Positions 26,001 to 36,232 of a DNA stretch of 64,000 bases are shown here, in pieces (position 1 is the stretch's first letter; every line of letters begins with the position of its first letter). A program made the translations under genes and the position numbers. The notes below the pieces were generated by a model that searched no databases, had not been told where the DNA came from, and saw nothing but the letters and a program-made list of their open reading frames with translations. The DNA comes from Owenia fusiformis. Taxonomy: Eukaryota; Annelida; Polychaeta; Sabellida; Oweniidae. The DNA lies in the NCBI GenBank assembly GCA_903813345.2, contig CAIIXF020000009.1, positions 14,398,347-14,462,346 on the forward strand, given 5' to 3'.

Positions 26001-29000
26001 TAAAAATATTACTTAGGAACGTAACCGGAGCTGGGAACGTAACCGGAGCAGATCAGTTGAATTACATAATTTAAAAAAATAAAATATATGATTTAAAGCA
26101 TATATATTATTTACAAACACATATGAATGTTAAAATGAGCATTTATTACCCTTCACTTACAGAAAAATCAATGCATGGCAAAACATATAAATTTTCTAAA
26201 GATATATTTTTTGCACTTATATTTTAGAGTATCAAAAAATTCACTGATAGTTATTGCTTCAGTGGGAAGCTGGGAAGTAACACAAGGAGATACATGTATA
26301 GTACAAAGTTCTGTCAAACAAAGAAGAGGCAGTCATCAGTCGCATCGCTAATTAAAAGCAAATAGGCCTAATACAAAAGTGATGCCATAAAATAGTTATT
26401 TTTTCATGAGTTAATAAATTCCTAAATTGTTCAGTGATTTTTTTTAATGTGATTGATCATGTTTGCCCTTTTCTTCCATGTTTTAACACAATGGGGACAT
26501 TCAAATAGAACTTTTCCGTGGGTAATCCTTCTGTGTTTGTCCAGATATTCCTTGGTTTTAAAGGATCGTACTTCAATATCACTAAGTCCATTTTCTTGAC
26601 ATAGTATAACAGAGTGGGTTCTAATAGTTCGCTGAACAAATACAATGGGTGAAATCAAATGGAATTATTTGCTTACTACATTTAATCACTTCATTCTCCA
26701 TACAATGATTGTTCTATGTTTGATAGCCTTTCTAAGGTAAGTGCACTTATGCATGGTAAATACCAAATTTAATTTTTCATAATGGATAAATGTTTTTCTT
26801 TAAATAAAATGTAATAAATACGCATTCGAACAATCCCGTATGTTTTTAAAAAATTAGTATATGTGCTTTAAATCATATATTTTAATTTTTTTTGATTAAA
26901 TAATTCAACTGATCTGCTCCGGTTACGTTCCCAGCTCTGGTTACGTTCCTAAGTAATATTTTTTAAACTTTTTTTTTAATTAAACAAATCAGAGTCGTGT
27001 GAATCAGAAATAACAGAATTATTGAAAAGTATAAGGACTATTCTGTACTTTTTTCAAAAGTCTATACTTAAATGTTGTGAAAAGTTATAATCGAAAAACC
27101 ATCTTTCGGAGTAAAGTCCGTCTGCGCCGATTTCAATAACTTCGTACTTGATCAGAACTGGGTTCCAACAGAATTCCTACAAACCCATGAATGAAATAGT
27201 TATTGCATGGAATACTTACTTTTGTCAAAATTAAAATAGAACTCTAGTTTAAAAATATATTGTGCTAAATTATTGCCATTTCTTAGTAAAATGTCGTTCT
27301 CCGGTACGTTGCCAAAATTATTCGATGGTACCCCGTGATATAGTAGTTACAAATATCCTAATTTGAGGTTGTTTTGGATCATTTTCTTCAAAGATCTGCC
27401 TTCTTCTCATTTTTAGGCCAAAATGTAAAATGTGAACCCCCTGGAATTTTTAAAACAGTGAAAACCCCTAAAGCTAAGTTCACACCAACGGCGCTTTAAA
27501 GTGGCTTGCAAAGCGTGAAAAGCTATATTAAAGAGTCAGGATCGTAGCAGATCGTGGAATAGCTCGGAGTAAAGTGGGACATTTGGCAAGAGCACCAAAA
27601 AATTCTAAACTGTTTAAAAATTTTGGGTGCTCTGTCACGAATTGATTAAAGTGCCGAGAGCATATCAAAGCTTAACGAAGCATAACAAAGCTCAGCAAAG
27701 CGTAGGAAAGCTTAACAGATTCGGAAAACTGGGCACAGGTTTCAGTCCAAGGTTCGATCTCTCAGGAGCTAGCTTTGTGCAAACAAAGGGGGACCTTCTG
27801 CCTAACACTATCCACAAAAAGTTGGAGACTACTATTTATTTCATGGCCTGAGTTCGTCGCTAACATGCTAAATATAAGAGTTAGCTGACGTTTGGGAGTC
27901 TGACTTACCTTCTAAAGGTTAGAACCCGAATCTTAATGAAACCATATCACCTTTGTTGCGTCGATGATGATGCATAAACACAGCATTTGATAGAAATTAG
28001 TGTAAATGCTTTTCCGACTTTTTCATTTTTCATCAATGTTGACTTCCGGGAAGGCGTTGTAGTTATCACGAAATAACGCATTGACCCTTGAACTTTTATT
28101 TACTTTGTTGACGTGTCAACCAAGCATGTCTGGTGTGAAAATTAAAAGAATATTAAGCAATGTTCTACATCCGCCAAGCTAAGTGAAGTAGCCAATATTT
28201 AAAATTACCAATTTCAAGTGAAGTACGCAACGAACGAAACCTGCGTGATCTACACTCCCACTATTGGTCTGAACGAAATGCTACGTAGAAATATGAGCTG
28301 TCTGCTGTATTAGTCGATTAATAGAGTAAGACCTGTTGGTGATGCTTTATAATTTAGATCAAAACATTGGAGAACAAACGAGCCTGTAAATCGTGAAAAC
28401 AACGAACAAATATTCGGTTTTCACATATGTTCGGTAATTTTTCGTATTGAAACTTCCGGAACTTACAAGGAAATCATTCATTTTCACGGTCCATGATTTA
28501 CCTCTTGGATGTTGTGGAAAATGCTCCATGGTTGACGGAACAAAGGTGATATGGTTTCATTAAGATTCGGGTTCTAACCTTTAGAAGGTAAGTCAGACTC
28601 CCAAACGTCAGCTAGTCTAACTCTTATATTTAGCATGTTAGCGACGAACTCAGGCCATGAAAAAAATAGTAGTATAATCATCTAATGGTGACATAATAAA
28701 CCGTAACATACTAGTGACTGGAAAGTAAGCTTAGACTAAAAAATACCATAGTCATATAGTGTCTAATAGTCTATAAGAGCTATAAGCTTGGTGAGTGTTA
28801 CCTTCTTCTAAGGCCACTGTATCGTGGCCTTCTAGTACAGATATATTTCTGCATGAACAACTGGTCATGTCATGTCATGTCATACTAGTGGGTCTAGTGG
28901 CATTATTACGGATGGTGGGAGGTCCTCCATCTATCTAAGTAATATATTGAGGACTTCCCACCATCCGTGGGCATTACACATTTATATTTCATTTTTGTAC

Positions 29001-31085
29001 TTAAGTAGTTTGTAGTTAGTTGTATGCTTTGTATATGACCCCTGATGGGGATTGAAATACAATAAAGCTAATAAATTTGAAATTTGAAATTTGTCGTAAT
29101 CATAAAATTTGAAATCATATGTCCGCCATTTTTCCACATCACAATTTGAATTGCGAGTTTTGGTCTTATTACCTCACCAAAAATTCCAAAACATACATAA
29201 AGTGATCAGTGTATTAGTTCACATCTTCTGGATCGCTAACTTAGAATTTACAGCCAGTTACTAATGTCAGACGTTAACGACATTTCGTCCAGTTTTCGAA
29301 CATCGCCATTTTTCCACTAGAGGCAATCTGCGCGAGATTCCATTTTTTGGTTCGGTTTTTAGCGCATGCGCAATAAATCCAGCAATTTAATTGGTTCAAA
29401 TTATTATAACGCATGCGCAATTACTAACTTATAGGAACATTTAATTTGAGATAGATGTCACTTACGTTCATTTTTTCACAGCAGTCCCTACCCATGATGC
29501 ACCATATAGTGCGGGAATATTTTTGTTTATTGTCAAAACAAAAAGTATGCACCCAAAACAAATGTAATGACATAATATCAACCTGCCCCGGATTTGTAGA
29601 CGTGTGTTGTACAAACTTAAACCGAACCGATGGCAGAAAAGCACTTTGAATCATGGGAATGAAGTACTTCCTTTAATGAAAAACCGAACCAAGTAAAAAC
29701 CGAATCTCGCGCAGATTGCCCCGACTCCATTTTTCTTGGAGCCATTTTGTTTTAATTTTAGACGAAATCCTGATGAAATCATGTAATATCTCATCAAGGA
29801 ACCGAGCTGGGTCCGGTTTGGTTAATGATTTATTTATCTGGCGATTTTTAAAATATTCAATAAATTTATGACACCCCGGCATGCTTTTTTCAAATAGAGT
29901 GAAAATTTATATTCGTTTGAGCGAAGCGAATTAAGAATATAAATACTTTCTATATATGTGCAGTGAAGTGAAGAAAAGGCATGAATCATGATTTGGTAAT
30001 GTAGCATGCTGTTCGAGTTGAGCAAAGATTTTTGTGTGTTAGGCCTTGTTTAGTGAGTGAGTTTTATGAATAGAGAAGTCATTCTGGGCTTGGTCGCCGA
30101 ACAGTGAACTCCAAAAAATGTTAAGCAAAATTTTTTAAAAAGCTATTTCTGCATTCAAACAGAGTTTATCTATGATTGGGTCTGATGGGTTGAGAGGTGG
30201 GGTTATACCTTTCCATAGGGCATCGACTTCAGTCGAATAGCATCTTTGGTTTTAATGGTGATCAACCACCTTGATATCAATCAGGCAACAATTAAACGTT
30301 GCATACAACCTGTTTTACTAATTGTACAATATACCCGGCACAGTTTCTGCCATATGTACACGTATACTAGGATTTACAATGAGCAGGCCATGCAAACAGT
30401 CTTACAAAACGATATCTATTAAAAGTATTGTAAAGATCTTGTCACATGTACACATATACAGTTGGGGACAAAAATAAATGACAGGTCGATTTTCGATCAC
30501 CATTTCCTAATTATGGTGGTCTGAAAGCCCATAATTTCCAATATTGTCTAGATATATCCCTTAAAATTTGTATATTTTACATTTTGTATAATCTCATCCA
30601 CTGATGTATGGCCTTTTGTAAATTCTCTTATTTTTAACATGGGAAATCCTCACTTCAGCAAATCCACCTGTCATTTATTTATGTCCCCAACTGTACTAGT
30701 ATTTACAAATAAAGGGTAGCGACCACAAGCCAAAGCTAGATCTAAATTAAAGCTGTGTTGTGTTGTGTAACATGCCGTGTACGTAACGTAACGTACAGAA
30801 TAGAATTCACAGTATTCCAGATGCAATCCCCTCTAGCCAAGTATTGGCTAGAGACTCGAGTAAGGTGAGTGACTTCTAACATTTTGACTTTTTCTTGAGT
30901 TCTGAAATAATTTCTTAGATCGTCACGAAGAAAAACTGTAGACTAAATTTCAACTACAAAACACTAACATTTGAAGGTGATATATTTTTGCTTGTGTCCA
31001 TTACTTACTTGAGTAAATCAGGATTGAATATGTACTTGAAATCAGTCATACAAACGTCGTAATCTTCTTCCGAGGAGGCCGCCAT
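13826..31085 (-). CDS. DECR2: Peroxisomal 2,4-dienoyl-CoA reductase (SDR family)
   Basis: NADPH-dependent reductase that removes 2,4-double bonds during peroxisomal oxidation of polyunsaturated acyl-CoA (family knowledge). Coding exons, minus strand: 31009-31085, 19945-20013, 19366-19483, 18581-18650, 17673-17797, 16948-17041, 16663-16767, then either 14126-14331 or 13826-14031. Every junction is GT/AG and in phase, giving 287 residues with either last exon (human DECR2 is similar). The N-terminus has [10 protein letters not shown], matching the family's RHLFCPDLL region. The nucleotide-binding turn is TGGGSGIC (33-40), then [47 protein letters not shown] (Lys181 and Asp185, in place of the usual SDR Tyr-xxx-Lys) and NSLAPGPI. 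The 13826 end gives C-terminal AKL, a peroxisomal import signal as in vertebrate DECR2. Oddities: Cys40 where the third Gly is expected, a duplicated last exon, and a dead exon-5 copy. Confidence 0.94.
14126..14331 (-). CDS. DECR2: DECR2 terminal exon, proximal copy, ends in SNI
   Basis: Acceptor TTCTCCAG at 14332-14339; 206 nt with a TAA stop, same phase as the distal copy. It encodes [20 protein letters not shown] and [11 protein letters not shown] and ends MMSNI, which is not a PTS1. The frame is intact, so it is a usable alternative last exon rather than a relic. Only 94 bp separate it from the distal exon, with no clear poly(A) signal between, so transcripts using it may share the downstream poly(A) site. 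Confidence 0.88.
14518..15608. mobile_element. Tc1/mariner-like fold-back made of two inverted 3' halves
   Basis: Ends CAGGGTAGTCC and GGACCACCCTG lie between TA dinucleotides (14516-14517 and 15609-15610). About 300 bp at each end are inverted copies. On the minus strand, 15170 down to 14760 carries a decayed DDE transposase (YIFQQDGAP, then a C-terminus [20 protein letters not shown]). On the plus strand, 15184-15366 encodes the same C-terminus ([20 protein letters not shown] through DQNDGHLFV). Both ends are thus 3' ends joined near 15182. It sits in DECR2 intron 7. Confidence 0.88.
15826..16440. repeat. Degenerate ATGGCATATTC repeat cluster
   Basis: Short words of the type GAATATGGCATA and its complement TATGCCATATTC recur about every 20-30 bp at 15826-16045, often with CGCAG between them, and reappear at 16365-16430. 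Both orientations are mixed, so the region can fold on itself. It is within DECR2 intron 7 and is non-coding. Confidence 0.6.
17042..17672. other. DECR2 intron 5 sequence
   Basis: Intron between exons 5 and 6. No element ends recognised; the open frame at 17419-17682 on the minus strand is exon 5 reading on past its donor into the intron. Confidence 0.5.
18020..18185. repeat. Palindromic element with GGGAGCGCAGCGACC centre
   Basis: GATTGAATATGGGTTTTATT on the left pairs with AATAAAACCCATATTCAATC on the right, and CAATATGATATTGACC words occur twice on the left and inverted on the right. The centre is GC-rich. Located in DECR2 intron 4. Confidence 0.75.
18295..18430. repeat. CAATACGATTTTT short repeats
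   Basis: Five copies of CAATACGATTTTT, two of them following CCCGGGGA, spaced about 20-30 bp apart. It directly follows the palindrome in DECR2 intron 4 and may belong to the same element. Confidence 0.6.
18484..18562 (-). pseudogene. Relic duplicate of DECR2 exon 5
   Basis: Minus-strand reading gives [20 protein letters not shown] then DTFGT and a stop. The real exon 5 (17673-17797) reads [20 protein letters not shown] then DTLGTFN. The match covers about 26 codons with one in-frame stop (TAA) where the real exon has TTC. It lies only about 20 bp past the exon 4 donor at 18580, too close for a spliceable intron, and has no acceptor. Confidence 0.85.
20340..20520 (+). repeat. Dispersed repeat, empty-site copy
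   Basis: This segment, starting CCACCTTTCAAGAGGAATAT, matches 37690-37813 plus 38228-38280 after removal of the element at 37814-38227. It therefore shows the pre-insertion state. Non-coding, in DECR2 intron 1. Confidence 0.75.
21090..21800 (+). repeat. About 130-bp tandem repeats, five units
   Basis: Each unit holds ATAGTATTCACATACCAAAT, then GAACAAAATCGCTCCACTAC, then a short ATTTTTCAAAATGGCC hairpin. Units 2-5 are best preserved. The same family appears inverted at 55100-55740 and partly at 50900-50980, at the outer arms of the large inverted repeat. Confidence 0.8.
21900..22110 (+). mobile_element. Transposon end with GGAC tract
   Basis: A GGACGGACGGACGGAC tract is followed by CCTATATCCCTCCGAACTTC and GTTCGATGGGATAA. 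The inverted form (TTATCCCAACGAACGAAGTTC, then CCGTCCGTCCGTCCG) is at 46874-46945. These ends are a recurrent interspersed repeat in the window; the class is not identified. Confidence 0.6.
22370..22610 (+). repeat. Degenerate 16-18-bp repeat, CCCATTGGTCTGAAT type
   Basis: About a dozen tandem variants of AATCCCATTGGTCTGA (such as ATCCCAATTGTCTGAGT and CCCACTGGTCTGAA), phase drifting from 16 to 18 bp. No coding meaning seen; it lies directly upstream of the Harbinger element. Confidence 0.65.
22723..23818 (+). mobile_element. PIF/Harbinger element, degenerate
   Basis: Ends AGGCCTTATTCACAA and TTGTGAATAAGGCCT, flanked by a 3-bp duplication CTG (22720-22722 and 23819-23821). Subterminal GCGATTGCGA words are inverted at the two ends over about 130 bp. 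At about 23195-23283 the plus strand reads [20 protein letters not shown] then [12 protein letters not shown], resembling the N-terminus of Harbinger transposases. No longer ORF remains. Confidence 0.85.
24246..24473 (-). pseudogene. Unidentified coding-like fragment
   Basis: Minus-strand open frame of about 75 codons after a stop, containing [20 protein letters not shown] and [20 protein letters not shown]. Composition is protein-like, but I recognise no family and see no clear splice sites. It lies in DECR2 intron 1 among transposons, so a transposon ORF remnant is the likeliest explanation. Confidence 0.3.
24983..25457. other. Unassigned segment with open frames on both strands
   Basis: A 64-codon plus-strand frame (25163-25357; contains [14 protein letters not shown] and CEKRIKRKD) is covered by a 142-codon minus-strand frame (24983-25411). 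The plus frame has the more protein-like composition. Neither has a recognised domain, so I treat both as unproven. Confidence 0.25.
25628..27337. mobile_element. Long-TIR DNA element (about 480-bp inverted ends)
   Basis: Ends CACGGGGTACCATCGAATAA and the complementary TTATTCGATGGTACCCCGTG lie between 5-bp copies ATATA (25623-25627 and 27338-27342). The left arm 25628-26110 pairs with the right arm 26865-27337 at high identity. The interior is 750 bp and holds a zinc-finger-like frame. The superfamily is not identified; long TIRs recall MULE-type elements but the duplication is only 5 bp. Confidence 0.85.
26431..26658 (-). pseudogene. C2H2 zinc-finger fragment inside the long-TIR element
   Basis: The last 24 residues ([20 protein letters not shown], then KKNH) form one intact C2H2 finger: CPHC, twelve residues, H-xxxx-H. 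Before it, a [12 protein letters not shown] segment looks like a finger that lost one Cys. The frame starts within the element and stops at 26431. It could be the element's own protein or a captured host exon. Confidence 0.55.
27828..28673. mobile_element. Inverted-repeat element (about 130-bp arms)
   Basis: Left arm 27828-27958 and right arm 28540-28673 are inverted copies, with ends ACTACTATTTATTTCATGGCC and its complement. The interior of about 580 bp is non-coding. In DECR2 intron 1. Confidence 0.8.
28897..28975. repeat. Short hairpin
   Basis: ACGGATGGTGGGAGGTCCTC pairs with GAGGACTTCCCACCATCCGT across a 28-bp loop. Probably a small MITE. Confidence 0.65.
28985..29092 (+). mobile_element. 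3' tail of a retroposon
   Basis: GACCCCTGATGGGGATTGAA is followed by an AATAAA signal (in CAATAAAGCTAATAAA) and a tail of TTTGAAA repeats, the usual 3' end of invertebrate LINEs or SINEs. No ORF is attached. Confidence 0.55.
29322..29720. mobile_element. MITE with GGCAATCTGCGCGAGATTC ends
   Basis: The 19-bp end at 29322-29340 is inverted at 29702-29720, followed inward by TTGGTTCGG and CCGAACCAA. The interior is non-coding. In DECR2 intron 1. Confidence 0.75.
30459..30693 (+). mobile_element. TA-flanked MITE, copy 1
   Basis: Ends CAGTTGGGGACA and TGTCCCCAACTG between TA dinucleotides; extended inverted ends reach AAATAAATGACAGGT. It is 235 bp and near-identical, in inverse orientation, to the copy at 62097-62333. 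Probably mobilised by a Tc1/mariner transposase. Confidence 0.9.
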
Positions 31086-31769
31086 GATTAGATAGGTCAA
31101 AGTTCAAATTAACCAACTTCAAGTAAGTCGTTCAGTGCAATTCTTCACTCTTACCCGGGCCAAGATTTTGAGTTGATTCATTATTAGCTTTATAAGCTTA
31201 GCCCCGTTACACTAAATAATGTTCTATTCAAATTCTATTACTTTTCAATTATATATCTGTTTCAAATGGACTTATTACAGATAATCATAAGACATTGATT
31301 CCACCCGGGCAGTTTCGGTCAGCGTGCAAGGATATGATCGCACTGAACGAAACACTCGGAGATTGTTACGTCTTGATAAAAACACTTCAGAAGCAGAATA
31401 AATCGATTCAAATGTTTACCATGTTCGCATGCTCTATATAGTACTAACACAGACATACCCTATGATGCCATACAGCTGACTAAGATGCGGATATGAGGCA
31501 AGTACACGTGAATAACTCGATTTGCAGCCGTAAATCCTGAAAAATGAAAATAAAAAAAATGTTTTTCCATAAAAATTCTGCCATCTGTGGGAATTTTCAC
31601 AGTGACCACTATAAATCTTCATTATTCAATATTAGACTGAAAGTGCGGTTACTCTTTTGACTTCTGGTTGGACTCCCGTTTTTGTTTGGTCATAATCACT
31701 ATTTTGGTGTATATTTCACCTCATTTTTTAACTTCAGTTGAGTCTCAATACTACAGCATTAGATTAGCC
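31086..31769. promoter_or_regulatory. Upstream region of DECR2
   Basis: Sequence above the DECR2 start codon (ATG at 31083-31085, in GGCGGCC context). The promoter should be near. No motif could be assigned. Confidence 0.3.
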
Positions 31770-31893
31770 TAGAGTCCATTTCACTGCTTCATTTCGTCAG
31801 TAGAACGGCAAAAATAAGAAATTGGGAGACCATTGTACCCGGGCCATTGTGCAATAATATATGGAAAAGTATATTCATAATGTACATGAATGT
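31770..31893 (-). mobile_element. Partial copy of the TAGAGTCC MITE
   Basis: Shares TAGAGTCCATTTCACTGCTT and the sequence inward to CATTCATGTACATTATGAAT with the complete element at 39012-39267. Only one end is present. Confidence 0.75.
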
Positions 31894-32080
31894 AGGAACG
31901 TTTTGAAAGGTGGTCACTTTTTTGAAATTTTCCAATTTAGTGACGCATCTTCTGAATTATTCTTTTAGCCTATGAGATCCTACTACAAAACGATCTGGCC
32001 AACATCTGTGCTTAGGACAATAGCTAAATGGAACACTGTATCTGGTGACATCTTAGACTGTGACAGTCAATAAATGCAAT

Positions 32081-32517
32081 TACCCAAATGCGAGTAGGTA
32101 GTTACCAGTTTCACCACCAGGTGGCTGATTCGGGTCAATTAACATGGCAGGTATATAAGAAAGTTCCCTTAAACTTGAATATTATCAATTTAAGTGGCTC
32201 AATTTTCATATAACCCTTATGTGTCTGATACTTATACTAATGAAAATATAATATACAGTAAAGCAAAATATTATCTGTCCACTAAAAGAAAAGATATTTC
32301 ATTTTTTGTGATTTTATAGCATGGGGTCTATGGGGAATCTCCCCGAGCCAGAAGTCACATTTTCAAAGAAAATTAATTTTTCAAAGTTAATAAACACTTT
32401 TTAAAACCACATTTCTAGATGTAATTTTACATGTAGATTTCAAATATGATATTACTTTGACTGAATTTTGAATTTTTAATGACGTAAATCAAGATTATTT
32501 CTACTCGCATCTGGGTT
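32081..32517 (+). mobile_element. Dispersed element with ACTCGCAT ends, copy 1
   Basis: Ends TACCCAAATGCGAGTAG and CTACTCGCATCTGGGTT are inverted. The interior (GTTAATAAACACTTTTTAAA, then GATTTCAAATATGATATTAC) recurs at 40935-41105 and 55745-56055. No ORF. Confidence 0.7.
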
Positions 32518-32617
32518 ATTGAATAGGTGTGATTTTAATATACAGGACGTTTCATATATATGCATCCCCCTCCAAACTCATACATATATCTATTTAACCT
32601 TATCATGTTACATACCA

Positions 32618-32765
32618 TCAGGCCCGTAGCCAGGGGGGGGGGGGTTGAAAGGGTTCGGGCAAACCCCCCCCCAACTCGCCAAAAATCCTTTCAAATTCAT
32701 GTGATTTTAGCCATATTTGGGCCAAAATTGTCAAATGTGAACCCCCCCTGGAAATTTTTCTGGTT
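32618..32765 (+). repeat. GTAGCCAGGGGG repeat
   Basis: GGCCCGTAGCCAGGGGG followed by a G12-type run, then GTTCGGGCAAACCCCCC and GTGAACCCCCCCTGG. Fragments of the same repeat are at 25553-25600 and near 27416-27455. An interspersed element, class unknown. Confidence 0.5.
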
Positions 32766-33637
32766 TATTCTTTCCATTCTGTTCATTGTGAAAAGTCACA
32801 TAAGATTGCAAAGTTATACAATGTATCAACTTATGTGGCTACAGGTTATTGAGAGAGCAATTTCTGGTCATTTTGATGGCAATTTAAAAGTCAAAATTAG
32901 TTTCCGTATTGCACATTTCTAGCAGTTGTCATCATGGCAGAGTTCAGTCCACATGTCTGTGACAGTTATGCACAGAGATATATTGCCATGATGCATACAA
33001 TGCCTTATAAGCAAGCCAGACATCATGATACCACTTTTATCACTAAAAATGGGCTGTGGACAAAGTGAACAGATCACTGGACTGGGTCCAAAGATGCTCA
33101 TAGGGTACTTATAAATGACCCCGTACCTGCATACTTTGATACATTGTATCTTTTTTTCAGCGACACTCCTTGATTCTGAAACTTTGCAATCCTATGTAAC
33201 TTTCCATAAGGAACAAAATGATATATAAGTTAAACATGATAGGGTGGCTATGCTACATGTATGAGTAAAATTAAATAGATATTACATCTGCAGTCTGCAC
33301 CATATTGTATTTCTGACAGACAGGTGCTTGAATATGTGGGAGTATCCAAAATGGCCTGTTACCGAAGTGATAAGTAAACATAGATTTGCTGTTACACAAT
33401 TTCCATACAGTCGCTAATCGCTATGTATCATATTAGAACGTATCTTTGGTATATCTACATGATTCTACTTTCATAAAAAATACCTAACCTCATGATCCAT
33501 CTTTTAGTCTTTCAGAAATTGAATTCTGTTACTCAGTTGTATCGAATTTACGAGTTAGACGATGACACTTCAACCTGATCTCGTATGTTAGCCTCTTATC
33601 AATAAGTTATTGATCGCAAACTAATCACATATTCACT

Positions 33638-33750
33638 GGCGGATCTGGGGGGGGGGGGGGTTTGGTCCCACTTTTTGGTTTTAGTTTTTTTTCTCTGACC
33701 TGAAATTTGCCCCCCCCCTTATTAGTTCTCAGATCCGTCCCTGCATATTG
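33638..33750. repeat. GGATCTGGGGG hairpin repeat
   Basis: CGGATCTGGGGGGGGGGGGG on the left and CCCCCCCC with CAGATCCGTCC on the right pair as an inverted repeat of about 110 bp. Confidence 0.55.
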
Positions 33751-35341
33751 ATACCTGATCCAATAAACAAGTGACATAGGGTCCATGTAATCTGTTATTT
33801 GCTTCATGTCTTTCATGATAAAAATACAACATCAGTAATTTGATATAACATTTTAAACCTGTTCAAATATATCAGGTTCATGATTACATTTAGCCTTGCC
33901 CAAGTTGGTATTTTTTACATATTTGATCTTGAATTATTACCGCCTTTGACATCACAGCTGAAATGTTAAGTTATTCAGCGGTTTGAGATTTCCATAATTC
34001 CTACGCGTATTTGTGAGGGGTATCGTGAAGCCGCATCAGATAGGCAAGATATTTGCATGGCCACGACGTGTGACTTCAGGCTGATTGACCAATCAAAACA
34101 TTATCAGGTTTACCTGCATAAACCATGGGCTTTCATTTAGATCTAATCTAATTGAAAGCCCATGCATAAACAAAGCAAACTACCCATCTACGACTTGAAA
34201 TTTTCAATGATCAGATCGAGCAATTCTTCAGAGTTACAATATACAATGTATTCTGTAATTAAATGTACTTGGAATGTAAGCAGTCATTAATATAAATTAA
34301 ATCATGCGATTTAATGTTGATTTAAAACTGAATTCGCGATGAAAATGCACGAAGTCCATGTAGTCGTCGATATGATTCAGTGTAGGATATGAATCTCACC
34401 CTAGATCTAGCTATCATGTTTGATCATTTCGACAATCTTTTCATTGTTCTTGTTGAAATCTTTTCACTTCCGGGTATCCGATCGATGTCCACTATATCCA
34501 CTGCATCCACTAAACTCTGATTGATATTTATATGATAAAATATTTGTATTTTCGTGATGAATTGTGCAAGATTTGTTCATGAAAAGTGTACTTGTTTTGA
34601 CCGTGCATAATAATGAGTTAACACTGCAGGGCCATCGTTGATTGGTCAAATTTACTGACATAAACATTGGATCGGTAAAGCATGTGGCTTTCTCATTTTT
34701 ACAATGCGGTCATAATAAAAATCAAGATAAGTAAAAGATACCGACTTGAGCAATGCTAGATTAAATTGTTACTTTGACAAACTAAAGCATAACTCTGAAT
34801 ATTCAAATATTGTCTGGACCATTTTGAAATACCCAAATATTGGCAAAAGTATTCCCTCCAGGCTTTGTGCAATATTACTTATGGAAGATGAGTGATGTAA
34901 TAATATTGGTTATCTCATGATATGGGTGGTGATACCCTTTTATTGATTTTTGTTCCTCGTTGAATATTAATTCCACTCAAAATTCAAAAAAGTTTTGGAA
35001 ATAAAAATTTCGGTTCATTTCAGTTTTTGGTTCAGTTATGTTTTGTTCTTGTTGCTCTGTAATTGTGTTCTGTTATGATCATTAGAGAATATAAGACAAA
35101 ATTAGCCTTTATGATTACCATGTATTTAATCTCAAGTTAGAGGCTTAAAATTAAACAAACACTTACCATATTTTCTGTAATTAGCACCCATTCTCTAAAA
35201 AGCAGTGCCCACCTGCTTTGTTCAAGATATATTGAGGAATGACCCAGTATCAACATCAGAAATTCAAAGAAATTCGAGTGTGCGATATAGAATGCTTACA
35301 CTAGACCGCTTTACCTTTACCTTAATCTCTCCAATAATATA
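33751..35341. other. Intergenic, nothing recognised except one hairpin
   Basis: A perfect 12-bp-arm hairpin CATGGGCTTTCA / TGAAAGCCCATG lies at 34126-34163. Open frames in this stretch have no domain. Confidence 0.4.
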
Positions 35342-35474
35342 CAAATATTTAATCCTATTGAGGTGAATACTGTGCATCTTTCACAAGTGATATTCTACGA
35401 AGCCCTAGGGGCTAGTAGAATATCATCTTGTGAAAGTGTCACAAGTATTCGCTGAAAATAGAATTAAATATTTG
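35342..35474. repeat. Palindromic element A1
   Basis: CAAATATTTAATCCTATTGA through GTGATATTCTACGAAGCCC pairs with the inverted right half ending TTAAATATTTG. Near-identical in design to 36233-36367, with the loop CTAGGGGC. Confidence 0.8.
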
Positions 35475-35574
35475 TTTTATTATTCACTGTTATATTCCTC
35501 ACTCACATTAACAAATTCACAAATATTTTTTTGAAACTACAGTTAATCATGAAATGTTTTGCCATGAAATGTTT

Positions 35575-35880
35575 TAACATGGCGTCACCGATTTCGTTCC
35601 TGATGACCTGATGTGAAACTTGAATGTGGGCTTGATTTCATGTTTATTTATGTCCGACTCGTATCAATTGTTAGGGTTATAACTTGATATAAGTATAAAG
35701 TTTATTGTTCCGACAATACGCAAAAACATGGTTTTAAGGTTTGGAGAATTAAGGTTTAATCAACATGCCAATGGAAATTTGTCCCACTTGAAGCGATGCA
35801 TTGCGGGAGATACTTATGTTAATAACCATGTTATCTTCTATCGCGTATGAGTCTATTGAAAAAACACAGGACTAGATTGT
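35575..35880 (+). repeat. Dispersed repeat between the two palindromes
   Basis: Contains ACATGGTTTTAAGGTTTGGA, GTCCCACTTGAAGCGATGCA and TTGCGGGAGATACTTATGTT. The same sequence is present inverted at 45050-45360, beyond the SLC16 gene. Non-coding. Confidence 0.7.
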
Positions 35881-36232
35881 GACTGGTGAATATCATTTGA
35901 TATTCAAAAAGTCACATGAATTCCGTTGAATATCACTTGTTATTATATCACTATCTAGCTAGCGACAGTATGATTTGTCAAAACCGGGTCACATGTCGTG
36001 GGATATCTGGCGACATTCAATGGCAATGCTAATCAGATAAGACAACCGTGAGATATCTAGCGATATCCCACACTCCCGGGAATTTTCAAAGAATTTGTTT
36101 TCCTTCAGTGTAAATAATTTAGTTCAGTGTAAGTCAAAATGGCAGATGAACCGAGTAGATTCAATGTATTTCAATGTTAACCTATGACTTAATAATATTA
36201 GGGATGTTTAGCTAGACAGTGATATAATAAAA

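Noticed and set aside
32560-32922. 120-codon ORF with PVARGGG
   Set aside because: Arises from the GTAGCCAGGGGG interspersed repeat; not a gene.
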